Source: Anastrepha obliqua (lineage: Eukaryota; Arthropoda; Insecta; Diptera; Tephritidae). From it: a DNA stretch of 64,000 nucleotides. The stretch lies in assembly GCF_027943255.1 (NCBI RefSeq), contig NC_072893.1, positions 15,832,001-15,896,000 of the forward strand, given 5' to 3'. The position numbers and the translations under genes are program-made. Shown here one piece after another: positions 54,913-64,000 of this stretch (the first letter of the stretch is position 1; every line of letters starts with the position of its first letter). The notes below the pieces were generated by a model. It had not been told where the DNA came from. It saw only the letters and a program-made list of their open reading frames with translations, and searched no databases.

Positions 54913-55500
54913 TTGAAATGTGGTACTTTACTCTAAACTTTGTATTATTTTACTTTAACTTTACTCTTTAACTTTGTTTTTTTTAGTCTTTAAATATTAA
55001 TTTTGAATTTTTTTCCTTAGCTTTCGAATTTGAATTTGAAATTTTAATGGTGCATTTAAACTTTTGTCTCCGAATGTAAAAGTGTTCAAGTGCAATGTAC
55101 GAAGCACATTATTTATTTTGTAATTATCTTTCATGTATTGGCGATGGGTGCGTGCGGGTGGGCATTACAAATAATTATTATTAAAAAGCAAAAAACAAAA
55201 ACCAAAAAAAAAAAAATGCTTTTAAAGCATTGCTCCATCACCTAGGTGCGAGCTCTTAAATTCAATTATATTGCATTACTTGCGTTTGCGATATTATCTC
55301 TCACGTATTCGCGTTTGTCTTTTATAAGTGAGTGCTTATATTCATATTGTTGCTTCTGTTTTTTACAATTCACTTGTTTTTATTATTAACCGCCCATGCA
55401 TGACACTAATTTATGCAAGTAAATGCATCTCAGAGATTGTCTGCATATGAATAAAGCCCTGAAATCAATTCAATGCATGAGAAAATTTATGAAAAAATGA
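54913..55500. other. AT-rich non-coding
   Basis: No gene. Contains an A-rich run at 55188-55216. Confidence 0.4.
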
Positions 55501-55501
55501 G

Positions 55502-55598
55502 TAACATCGTCAGGGAAAAAATGATCAAAAATCAATGACAACTTTGAGGGACTTCAAATTTAAGATTCGTAATAAGCAACCCCAAAAAACCCCGTGCA
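55502..55598 (+). repeat. about 100-bp satellite, left part
   Basis: AACATCGTCAGGGAAAAAAT, then CTTCAAATTTAAGATTCGTA and ATAAGCAACCCCAAAAAACC. The same text occurs at 57889-58012 and 57442-57480. The LINE at 55599 interrupts the monomer just after CCCCGTGCA. Confidence 0.72.
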
Positions 55599-57274
55599 CT
55601 CCAGTGATGAGGTTCAGGAGGCCTTCAACAAATCAAAATCATCAAAAGCCATTCGCCCTGATGGACTGAACGCACTGCTGTTGAAGCACCTGGGACCATT
55701 GGAAGTAGGATTTCTCACAAGGGTCTTCAATCTGTCCTTGGCCACTCTCATCATCCCTGACAAGTGGAAAGCAAGGAGAGTGGTCCCACTACTGAAACCT
55801 GGGAAAACCGCCAACCAAGGGGAATCTTATCGTCCGATAACTCTCCTTTCTCCAGTAGTGAAGACACTTGAAGCCCACTTACTCCCACTCTTCACGAAAC
55901 ACTTGGCCTCAGCCCCACATCATAGTACCACCACTGCACTCACCGCCATAAACGCCCAGATAAACCACGGGCTTAACCAAAACCGCCCCTGAGAGAGCAC
56001 TGTCCTAAGTAGTAGCGTTGGACCTGAAGAACGCTTTCGACACAGTCAGCCATTCCATGCTACGAGATGATATTTATCAGTCGACACTCCCTCCAGGGCT
56101 GAAGAGGTGGTCCGCAAACTACCTGAGCGATCGTCATTCGTCAGTGATTCAAGACCACACATCTAAACAGAGGAAGATTCATTCAGGGGTTCCACAGGGT
56201 GGTGTCCCTTCACCCTTGTTGTTCAACTTCTACATCTCAAAACTCCCAGAGGGAGTCTCCCTTGTCACATATGCTGACGACTGCACGATTATGGCGTCGG
56301 GAAATGACATTAATGGCTTGTGTTCCAAGCTGAACAACTATCTCATTGACCATTTTCGCTTTTTCACATCGAGGAATCTACAATTTTCCCCCACCAAGTC
56401 CACGGCGACCCTCTTTACCACCTAGACAAAGGAGGTCAAACTGCCTCTCAAGGTAAAAGTTGATGAAACACCAGTCCCGACAGTAAACAATCCCAACAAT
56501 TTTGGGTGCAACCTTTGACAGTTTACGCTCCTTCTCTGCGCACACTACCGCTATTGCCACTAAAGTCCAAAATCGCAACAAGGTTCTTAAATCGCTTGCC
56601 GGAAGCACTTGGGGCAAAGACAAAGAATTGTTGCTATCGACATTTAAGGCAATAGGCCGACCGGTTTTAAGCTATGCTGCGCCTGTCTGGTTGTCTGGAA
56701 CCAGTGACACGCAGTGGATAAAGCTACAGACATGCCAAAATACTGCCATTCGGACAGCGACCGGTTGCCTCCTGATGTCCCCGGTTCAACACCTACACCA
56801 CGAGGCACAAATGCTCTCTGATATGGAGCATAACAAACTGCTCAGGAAGCAGTTCCTGTTAGGGTGCTACCGCAGGTTTCACCCTTGCAGACACCTGCTT
56901 GCGCCAGAGCCGCCTCTTAAACTATGCTGACGAGGTCCAGAAATCTACTGGACCAGCCAGTGTTTAGACAGTCATTAAACGATATTCACCGGGAGACCGT
57001 CTTCACCTTCTTAAGCTCCCGTCCACTGAATGCCGTAATCGGAGTCCAACCACCACCTACAGCAGATGAAGAGCTCCAGCTTCTCCGTGAGACACGCATA
57101 ATACTGGCACAATTACGTTCTGGATATTGTAGCAGAATTTACCACGACATACCAAACATATGTCCTGCATATGAAGGCACTCCGCACGACACTAACCACC
57201 TTTTCACATGCCCTTTCAAACCTACTCATCTAACACCCCTCTCCCACTGGACCCAACCTGTCGGAACTGCATGA
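55594..57274 (+). pseudogene. LINE ORF2 in four frame pieces
   Basis: The catalytic RT residues are all readable (DLKNAFD and YADD), but stops or shifts at about 55992, 56424, 56505 and 56930 break the protein. The last piece carries a CP.Y(10 or so)H(4)C-type knuckle (HDTNHLFTCP), with a tyrosine where the family usually has the second cysteine. The damage is light enough that this insertion is probably not ancient. Confidence 0.78.
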
Positions 57275-57361
57275 TTCCTGGGCCTACCTTTAGATGAGCC
57301 AGACGAGGACAAGGCACCTTACACTGACAGGGCTTCTATTATTGTTAAAACAACAACAACA
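55599..57361 (+). mobile_element. LINE, 5'-truncated, inserted in satellite, with (ACA)n tail
   Basis: A 1.76-kb plus-strand insertion. The RT begins mid-domain and four frame pieces follow: DEVQEAFNKSKSSKAIRPDG with SYRPITLLSPVVKTLEAHLL (55594-55992); DLKNAFDTVSHSMLRDDIYQ, GVPQGGVPSPLLFNFYISKL and TYADDCTIMASG (56018-56425); the thumb (56502-56930); and a C-terminus with LAQLRSGYCSRIY and CPAYEGTPHDTNHLFTCP (56924-57274). The tail is AACAACAACAACAACC. Flanks AACCCCGTGCA and AACCCCTTGTA may be an 11-bp target duplication with two mismatches. The motif HQHGF before the STTTAL block is deleted. The clade is uncertain (Jockey/I-like). Confidence 0.8.
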
Positions 57362-58025
57362 ACCCCTTGTACTAAGTTTTGAGTTATTTCGATGCAATTT
57401 GTTTTTTGGATTCCGCCATTTTTAATTATTAAAAACTGTCCACAGATTCGCAAACAAGCGACCCCAAAAAATCCCGGTTATTCGTTCCCGCGACAGTCGG
57501 TTGTACGTAACCGGAAGGACCCGGATTTATATCGGGCCAATGACTGCTACTTCAGCAGAATTCCCCATATATAGGTATGTATGGGGAGTTTTTATGCTGC
57601 TACAAAAACAACAATAATCCCAATACCGAGTTGCGATTATTTTTTAATTCCTCCATTTTTATTTTTGAAAAAATTGGCATCAGATTCTTAATAAGCAACG
57701 CAAAAGACGCCAGCGTACCAATTCTTGAGTTAGTCTGATGAGTTTTTTGTTTGTTTTTGATTCCGATATTTCCAATTTCGCCAAACTGTTATCAGGTTCG
57801 TAAAAAACCAAGCCCAAAGAACCTTGGGCACCGAGTTTCGAGTAACTCCAAACGATATTTTTCAAATTTCGACCGAAAAACTTGTATCCAATTCGTAAGC
57901 AGTAACCCAAAAAACTCTCGACTAACAAATGCAGATTTTTAAAAATTGGCAACATCGCCCGGAAAAAAAATTGTCCAAAATCAACGAAAATTTTGAGCCA
58001 CTTCAAAATTCCACTTCATTACAAA
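57362..58025 (+). repeat. about 100-bp satellite, right part
   Basis: Anchors of the type AGATTCGTAATAAGCAACCC occur at about 57444, 57682, 57794 and 57889. The gaps are 112 and 95 bp, and about 100 bp once the 130-bp retroposon at 57484 is removed. Monomers also share TGAGTT...GATTCCGCCATTT. The array ends with AACATCGCCCGGAAAAAA, seen also at the left part, so left and right are one array split by a LINE. Confidence 0.75.
57484..57613 (+). mobile_element. short retroposon, longest copy (about 130 bp)
   Basis: The head GTTCCCGCGACAGTCGGTTG is followed by TAACCGGAAGGACCCGG, then ATTCCCCATATATAGGTATG with TATGGGGAG, which can form a small hairpin, and GCTGCTACAAAAACAACAAT as the tail. It lies inside a satellite monomer. 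Flanks share only AATCCC, so the target duplication is eroded. It is the best template for defining the full family unit. Confidence 0.7.
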
Positions 58026-58099
58026 AAAATCCAGTGGGCTATATAGCTGCCTTCCCAATTTTTGTTTTTAAATTTTGATTAAAAAGTTTGAAGGTTTCA
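58026..58099. other. spacer between satellite and LINE tail
   Basis: Short spacer; no feature. Confidence 0.3.
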
Positions 58100-58815
58100 T
58101 TAGCACTCTCCTCAGCCTCCTACCCTGTCATCGACATCCCCTTGACTGGTGGTGAATGGGAATTGCACAACTTATTTCTCAGGAGAGCGCAGAAAAGATG
58201 GATATCCATTTCTTCTTGTGTTATTTCGATAACCTTTTGACCCCAGTGCAATATAGGGAGGACGCAGAAAGCCTTAGGGACTCTAGGTTATTCACTTTCC
58301 AAACTCGTAGTGGTTTTTACCAGAAGCTTTGAGGACCTGTCCGAAGAAGATACTATTGAGCGTTTTCTCTGTAAATTTCCGGGTGACTGTGATGGTAACT
58401 GACCACTCCTTTCTTCGGCAGCCTGGGGCAGTACACCAACCAAAATCCTATCAATTTTCCCCCTTAAATCAAAAGCTCTGACTGGCTGTAGATATCTGTC
58501 TGTTGAATGTATAAAAATGTTATAAAAACGGCGCTTTAGTGCTACTTTGGGAGTGCTAGAGGGGTTCTTTAGCCATTTCACCTTTCTACATATCCTCCTC
58601 AGTTCCAAGGAAATACCAAGTGGTACAATGTGAGACACAGATGGCGCTCCGAGCAGTAAGAAGGCGTTGTTCCTAAGGGTGGGCATGCCCTCTACTTACT
58701 ACTGGTAGGGGTAGGCTAATCACCTACCCTGTCAGAAATCAAAACAGATTAACGAAACCAACGCAAGACTGAGTCTTGTCGAGGCCCTATGCGAGGCTGT
58801 GAACAAAAAAAAAAG
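58100..58815 (+). mobile_element. I/LOA-group LINE 3' end with poly(A)
   Basis: Paralogous to 21450-22030 and, in reverse, to 61785-62470. It starts in the region after RNase H (FYPVI-like SYPVIDIPL, LHNLFLRRAQKRW), continues through a worn cysteine tail (CKF) and a 3' untranslated region with GGCGCTCCGAGCAGTAAG and GGCTAATCACCTACCCTG, and ends in GCGAGGCTGTGAACAAAAAA. The 3' end shows where the family's transcripts terminate. Coding parts are interrupted. Confidence 0.68.
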
Positions 58816-58927
58816 AAAAATTAAAAACAAGTTACAAACAGATGGAAGGGTTCCGAGATATGAGATACAGATGCAGCTAGCTGGGTATTTGTAACCAGGT
58901 GGCATCAAATCCGTTGTTACATGCATA

Positions 58928-58980
58928 TTCTTCTTCTCTTCTTGATTGGCCGAGTTCAACAAAACGCGCTATTTCGAGCA
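58928..58980 (-). repeat. RTE 3' tail remnant
   Basis: TTCTTCTTCTCTTCTTGATT, then GGCCGAGTTCAACAAAACGC, matches the reverse complement of the RTE end with about 24 bp deleted between them. Confidence 0.55.
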
Positions 58981-59049
58981 AAGGTTGAACAATTTTACGC
59001 AATAACATCGTCCAAGCTTCTTCAACATATGATAGACTTTATCGTTTAT

Positions 59050-60400
59050 TTTGCTTGCAAGTCCCTGACACTATCGTCCGGAGTATAGCTAAGTAGAGAT
59101 AATTTGGATTCGATGTGCTCTCAGATATGATAATCAATCAATCTTTCAAATACCTTTAGGATAAATGAGGTGAGAATTATAGACCTAAAGTTTTTGGCCG
59201 AATCGTGACCCCTCCTCCCTGCGTTGGGTATGAAAACATTCTTCGTTTTGTTCCAGTTGGGAGGAACGTGATTAAGAGCGATGCACGCCAAGTAGATTTC
59301 TTGCAGTACTGGAGCCACCGATGCACTTATTTTCTGAAGCATCACAGGCAAAATATTGTCAGAACCAGGAGGATCAAAGAGGAAAAAACTATTAATTGCG
59401 CACGTGATTCTGTCAACTGACAGGAGAGATTTCAGGGAAACATCGAGCAGTCCTACCTGCCAACTCGTGTCGACAATGTCACGTGGGGCAATAGAATTTT
59501 CTGGAAAGTGATTATTTACCAGGATAATCAAATATTCTTCTGCGAATTAAGCCCACTCCCCATCCTCACTTTTTACAAGAGTTCTGCACTAGTCAACTAG
59601 GATCTTGCTCAGCCTGGCAGAATCCTTCACGCATTCAACTGATTCGCAGTACTCCTTCCAGGAGTTGCGTTTCGCATATTTAATGGTTTTTTTGTATTCG
59701 TTCAAAATTACCCGGTCATTTTCAAAGTTTTTACTTTGGAAGCATTCGTTAAAAACCCTCCCTACCGTCTTTTTCAAGTCGATCAGCGTCTTGCTCCCCC
59801 AGGGAGGAAAGTCTTTCTTGCTAAAAGATACTTGACAAGCCACTTTGGAGGCCGTCTGATAGGATCGCTGTAAGTGTTCCACCTGCTTGTCCAGTTGAAC
59901 AGTGGATGAGTAGGGAAAAGTTAGCCTATTCAAATTATTATTGAAAACCCAATTGAACAGAGACCTGTCGGTTCTTTTAGGATTCCTGTGGGGAGATACG
60001 GTTTCCCGTGCGAAAGTGACTTCGAAAAGGATCAACTTGTGACGCGAAAAGGAGTTTCTCTCAGAAACCTTCCAACTATCAACCCTAATTTCAGGCGAAT
60101 TAGTCGAGAGAGTGATATCAAGAACCTCCTCTCAACTGCTTGCTGTTTTCGAAGCTGAAAATAGAAACCTGGTGGTGTTGCTCTTGTTCCAAATAAGGAG
60201 ATTACGGCTAATAATGAAATCGAAAAGAGACTCACCTCGATCATTTATTTCGCTGTTTCTCCAAATGGTATGTCTCGCATTCGCGTCGCAGCCGATGAGG
60301 ATGGCCTCTTTATTAAATGAAGGTGAATTCACCAAACGCCAAACGCTCCACTTCCGGAGTATATAAATGCGGCATTTTAATTCAAATCCTATCATTTTTC
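59050..60400 (-). mobile_element. LINE 5' part: endonuclease to RT entry
   Basis: Read from 60400 down: an endonuclease stretch AILIGCDANARHTIWRNSEI with NDRGESLFDFI (60132-60395). The C-terminal linker follows (59589-60035, WGSKTLIDLKKTVGRV, YAKRNSWKEYCESV). Then comes the RT entry (59121-59531, INSFFLFDPPGSDNILPVML, KNVFIPNAGRRG and FRSIILTSFILKVFERLID). It stops before the catalytic palm. Unlike most LINE fragments here it keeps the 5' half and has lost the 3' half, so it was broken after insertion. Three frame pieces. Confidence 0.75.
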
Positions 60401-60910
60401 TCTGTTCTTAGAACATAAACGCAGTGCCCATTTACTCAATTTCTTCACTCATCTGCATAACTCGACCGCTTTCTTTTGACTCCTACCAACAAATTAAGTG
60501 CCTCATTAACGCCTTATCAATGTAAATTCTTCATTAATGCGCTCGCGAACGCTTTTATCCTTTAATTCATGCCTTTTCTCTCCGTCTTTCTCCGGTTGCT
60601 GCAACTTACATCTCTTCGCTTTGCTCAACTAAAATCACTGCAGTCTGTCTATTTGCATACATCGCGATGCGTTTATCTTCGAACGAGGTGCGAATTTGCA
60701 TTTTATTCCAAGCGGCAAGGGTGAGAATGGGTAGAATGCAAAGGCAATGAGTAAGTAAGCTCGATAAAGCTTAAGTTACGTCGCCTATAAATATGCAATA
60801 ATCAAGTGGATGCATTTAATACATTTCAAGGCAGCCAGCAACGTTTTCTAAGACTTTACTGAAAACTCCAAAAAAATAAAAATAAAACTGAAAACGAATG
60901 GGAAAGACTG
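60401..60910. other. unassigned, possibly unique host DNA
   Basis: About 0.5 kb of unassigned sequence. No repeated or coding feature was recognised. Confidence 0.4.
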
Positions 60911-60914
60911 AAAA

Positions 60915-61265
60915 TTGGCGATGTTGAACTCCACTCCGACAGTGCGTACCAGCGCGATTAATCTGTCCGCCTTGGCTTGGATGTCAGAGAGTTTGGGAGA
61001 GAGGAGGCAGATGTCATCGGCGAAGTCCAGGTCCTCAAGGGGTGTGGTGAAACTTCATACGATACTTTTTTATTGTGTAGGGAGCCAACTCATGACGTCA
61101 TCAAGGACGATGGCGAAGGGAAAGGGCGACAGGGGACAATCTTGCCTTACGCCTGCGTTGGTAGGGAATGGATCGCTGATATCGCTTTTGAGAAGCAGGG
61201 CCAGCTCGGATTTCTCGTAGAGGGCTTTGATGAGGCGAATTATCTTGGCGGGAACTCCCTTTCTA
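60915..61265 (-). pseudogene. RTE-like LINE, RT palm fragment
   Basis: Read from 61265 down: GVPAKIIRLIKALYEKSELA, TNAGVRQDCPLSPF, AIVLDDVMSWL, a stop, then DFADDICLLSPKLSDIQAKA with DRLIALVRTVGVEFN. The ADD motif and the LS..LSDIQ text match RTE-like LINEs of the kind at 23.7-25.8 kb. It is 350 bp, has one frame change, and no ends are preserved. Confidence 0.7.
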
Positions 61266-61784
61266 AATTGTAATTTTAGGCAAATTTTCTGCGCAACTTT
61301 TTGGCGACCTTTTATTATAGTACTTCAGTTCAATTTCGCTCAACCGAAATTTTGCGGGACGCTAGGTGGATATATTTCCTCAGAGGGCAATTGTCCATTT
61401 TTTATCCTGAAAATATTACTTAGCAGGCGGCGCTGACAAGAGTTTTACTTGATTGGAATCAGACGCTAAGTAACCCGCACTTAAAACAAAGTTAGCACGG
61501 TCCCCTCCTCGCGATCTTCCTGAGGAAGAAACTTTAAATTTAAAACTTGATACCAATGAACACCCTGTTTAGGTAAGCTTTGAGGGTACTAGGTAAGTTT
61601 TGACGCAGAACTTGTGAAAACCTTTGGGATCAGAGTTCGACCTCTAACGGAGGATCAGAATGTGTCCATGAGTCGGAGTTCTTTTCAAAGTCAGATTGAA
61701 AAATTGCATTGAGGCGCGTTCTAAAACCATTTTCTCGTGACATTTTAATAAGTCGTACAAGATGATGATTTCTGAGAGGGACTG
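61266..61784. other. unassigned
   Basis: No recognised feature. Its last 150 bp may belong to the LINE that follows on the minus strand. Confidence 0.35.
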
Positions 61785-62470
61785 CTGTAGGTAGGTAGGT
61801 GAAATGGTTGAAGTATCACTCTGGCACTCCCCAAGTAGCCGTTTTGATAACATTTTCAGACATCCAACGGGCGGATATCTACAGCCAATCCGAGCTTCTG
61901 ATGTAATGGGGAAGATTAATGGAATTTAGGTTGACACATTGTCCGAGGCTGTTGAAGAAAGGAGTGGTAAGTGACCTTAATCTTCTAGCTGCCAAGCCCG
62001 GACATTTACAGAGAAAGTGCTCAAGTGTTGCCCTCTCTGAAAGTTCCCCTCTCTTAAATGGTAAATCTAGCTTTTCTGCGTATCTGCCGATCGTCCAATG
62101 ACCACCTAGCTACGAGTTTGAAAATTAAATACCGTGGGGTCCCCAGGACTTTCCGAGCCCACTGTTCATTGTAATGGGGTCAAAAGGTTTTGGAATCAGC
62201 TCATCAATTAATGTAGCTCCATCTTTTCTGCGTTTTCCTGACAAATAAGTTGTGCAATTCCCTTTGAACAACAGTCCATCCCCCATCTGATGACCGGGTA
62301 GAAGGTCTCTAAAACTAATTCAGTGACTTTCCTGGAAAGCTCATCAGCAATTTCATTTGCGTCCATATTCTTATGTTCTGGAACCCTGATCAGAGAAGTG
62401 TTACCTGCACACCCTAGAGATTTGATCTCGTCCTTATCGGAGTCGACTAGTTTGGATCTGCTGTAGGGAA
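61785..62470 (-). mobile_element. I/LOA-group LINE 3' fragment
   Basis: The reverse complement of the family seen at 21450-22030 and 58100-58600. Landmarks are TAGGTAGGTAGGTGAAATGG (3' side), GGACATTTACAGAGAAAGTGCT (cysteine tail, EHFLCKC), TGCGTTTTCCTGACAAATAAG and CATCTGATGACCGGGTAGAA. Near 62350-62390 the RNase H end (NEIADELSRK-like) is readable. Many stops. Confidence 0.65.
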
Positions 62471-62531
62471 TTACAAATATGAAGAGCTCAGGTATGATGT
62501 ACCTTTGGCGGATGTATACATACGGAGAATA

Positions 62532-63500
62532 CAGGGTTCAGCACTCGAAGTGTAACCAATTTCAGACCGCTCAAGCAGCTGATGCAAAGGCATCTGTTAG
62601 TTGGCTAAATGACAGTCCAGAGTATTGTTTACAGGTGCGCGGAAGCGTTTTGTCGAGAGTAAACGCGAAGAAAGAAAATCAGTAATGGAACTGAAGCGTA
62701 ATAGTGTGATTGCTTTATATTTGGCTGGAAAATCACAGCCAGCGGTTGTTCGTGAGCTCGAGCACCTTAAAGTAAATAAAGTTTTTGTTTATCGTACCAT
62801 TATTCGTTACAATGGTACCGGTAGCATAGCGAAATGCCATGGAGGTGGTCATCAGAAGACTGCACCGTCACGTGAAATGGTTCAAAAATTGAAGAAGCGA
62901 CTTGAGCGAAGTCCCCGACGAAGTGGCAATCAAATGGCGAAAGAACTGAAAATATCTGACAGAACTATCCGTCGCATACTGAAAAATGATCTTATAAGAT
63001 AAAAAAGGCACATGATCTCACACCAAAGCAACAACAAGTCAGACAAAGCGAAGGAGTTGCATCGCTTGGCCGAAAGCGGTCAATTTCCGAAAAGAAAATT
63101 TTTCAAATTGCGCATTTCGTAAACTCTCAAACCGGTAAAGTTTATTTGACCGACCGTTCATACTGGAATTTAAGTTATGGATTGGCCAAAAGCAGGCAGC
63201 ACCCGCCGCAGGTAATGGTTTGGGCCGCTGTGACCGCAGATGGGCGCTCTCCAATTGTTTTCTTCGGGCCTGGCGTCAAGGTAAATACGAATTACCATCG
63301 GAAAAGTATTCTGCAGGTTTGCTTTGAAGTCGTGGGCAGGCAAGCATTTCGGTGGCAGGCGTTTCACAGGACTTGGCACCGTCTCACAAAGCTTGAGTGA
63401 ACCAAGAATGGTTAAAAACAACGTTCCGAAACTTCACAACGTCCACACAATGGCTCTCAAATTCATCAGACGGGGGCCAGATACACTCTTTAAATAAATG
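62532..63500 (+). mobile_element. Tc1/mariner-superfamily element, right end lost
   Basis: The left end CAGGGTTCAGCACTCGAAGT follows TA (62530-62531). The transposase frame follows on the plus strand. The right terminal repeat is missing; the sequence breaks after the catalytic region, and an RTE tail in reverse orientation starts at 63508. Its protein is of the same broad type as the fragment at 42.8-43.3 kb (QQDSAPSHKA type). Confidence 0.72.
62685..63495 (+). pseudogene. Tc1/mariner-type transposase, decayed
   Basis: The start at 62685 (MELKRNSVIALYLAGKSQPA) leads into a paired helix-turn-helix: VYRTIIRYNGTGSIAKCHGG, then RSPRRSGNQMAKELKISDRT with IRRILKNDL, to a stop at 63000. The next pieces are DLTPKQQQVR, a deletion that removed the first catalytic Asp-Glu pair, FVNSQTGKVYLTDRSYWNLS, HPPQVMVWAAVTADGRSPIV and FFGPGVKVNTNYHRKSILQV. 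The second aspartate is kept in QDLAPSHKA, then a stop and VNQEWLKTTFRNF with STQWLSNSSD, where the sequence ends before the third acidic residue. Confidence 0.78.
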
Positions 63501-63507
63501 AAATAAA

Positions 63508-64000
63508 TTCTTCTTCTTAATTGCCGCGATAACTGCTTACGTGATTTTGGCCGAGTTTAACAAAGCGCGCCAGTCGTTTCTTTCTCGTGCTAACCGCCGC
63601 CAGTTGGACACACCAAGCAAAACCAAGATCAAGATCTCAACCTGATCTTTCCAACGCAAAGGAGGTCTTCATCTTTCTCTGCTACCACCAGCTGGAACCG
63701 TATCGAATACTTTCATAGCCGGAGCGTTTCTACCCATTCGGACGACATGACCCAGGCAGCGTAGCCGTTGGATCTTTATTCGCTGCGCTATGTCTATGTT
63801 GTCATCGTAAAGCTCATACAGCTCGTTCCATCGCCTGCCATATTCGCCGTTGGCAACGTGCAAAGGTCCAAAAATCTTGCGCAGAATCTTTCTCTCAAAC
63901 ACTCCGAGCTTCGCTTCATCGGCTATTGTCATCGTCCACGCTTCTGCGCCATACGTTAGGACGTTAGGACGGGCATGATGAGAGTCTTGTAGAGTGTTAG
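63508..64000 (-). mobile_element. RTE 3' region, continues beyond window
   Basis: The reverse complement of 52100-52589: the AAG tail, the stop region, RARKRNDWRAL-type text, GGSRER, then RLRCLGHVVRMGRNAPAMKV, DIAQRIKIQ and LGVFERKILRKIFGPLHVAN. One extra codon (DDNIDIAQ), a missing codon before ELYEL and a deletion near 63670 show that it is an independent, slightly decayed copy. The duplicated ACGTTAGG at 63955-63970 is a small local repeat. Its 5' extent lies outside the window. Confidence 0.88.

Overview
This window looks like eukaryotic, insect-type DNA: AT-rich, full of microsatellites, and almost entirely transposable-element (TE) remnants. I found no credible host protein-coding gene, no rRNA or functional tRNA gene, no CRISPR and no bacterial operon. 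The element mix suggests a higher dipteran, most likely a tephritid fruit fly. It includes two DD41D mariners like those first described as rosa in Ceratitis, mariners with other termini, R1-, RTE- and I/LOA-type LINEs, and a tRNA-derived SINE. The species is inferred, not shown.

Layout. 0-1.2 kb: a DD41D mariner cut by the window edge. 1.2-3.1 kb: AT-rich repeats. 3.1-4.0 kb: a deleted DD34D mariner, followed by 104 perfect copies of TTAAG. 5.9-10.8 kb: minus-strand LINE fragments (R1 type, then RNase H-bearing types). 11-13.8 kb: mariner scraps, one arm of a 0.7-kb inverted dispersed repeat, and a 90-bp retroposon with a target duplication. 14.5-17.2 kb: a cluster of R1-type fragments. 17.3-18.3 kb: a second DD41D mariner lineage. 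20-27.6 kb: a hAT relic and several LINE fragments. 29.6-30.9 kb: a nearly complete DD41D mariner. 31.7-33.6 kb: a satellite of six monomers of about 300-350 bp. 34.6-35.2 kb: an RTE 3' end and a SINE. 35.5-37.5 kb: AT-rich repeats ending in a tandem duplication that carries a MITE-like element. 38.9-45.3 kb: mariner, Tc1-like and LINE fragments. 47.2-48.1 kb: the second arm of the inverted repeat. 50.9-52.6 kb: a 5'-truncated RTE with an uninterrupted 553-codon frame and a 10-bp target duplication, inserted into a P-element-like relic. 55.5-58.0 kb: a satellite of about 100 bp interrupted by two retroposons. 58.1-64.0 kb: further LINE, RTE and Tc1-like fragments.

How the parts relate. Nearly every coding stretch is transposase or reverse transcriptase, and most carry frameshifts, stops or deletions. 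Nesting gives a relative history. P-like, R1 and satellite sequences are old hosts. The RTE at 50.9 kb, the 44.6-kb LINE and the DD41D mariner at 29.6 kb are among the youngest. I found no new defence or metabolic system. The most interesting items are a very short retroposon family (about 90-130 bp) with a shared 5' start and target duplications, the pure TTAAG array, the phased insertions into the 100-bp satellite, and the paired 0.7-kb inverted repeats.
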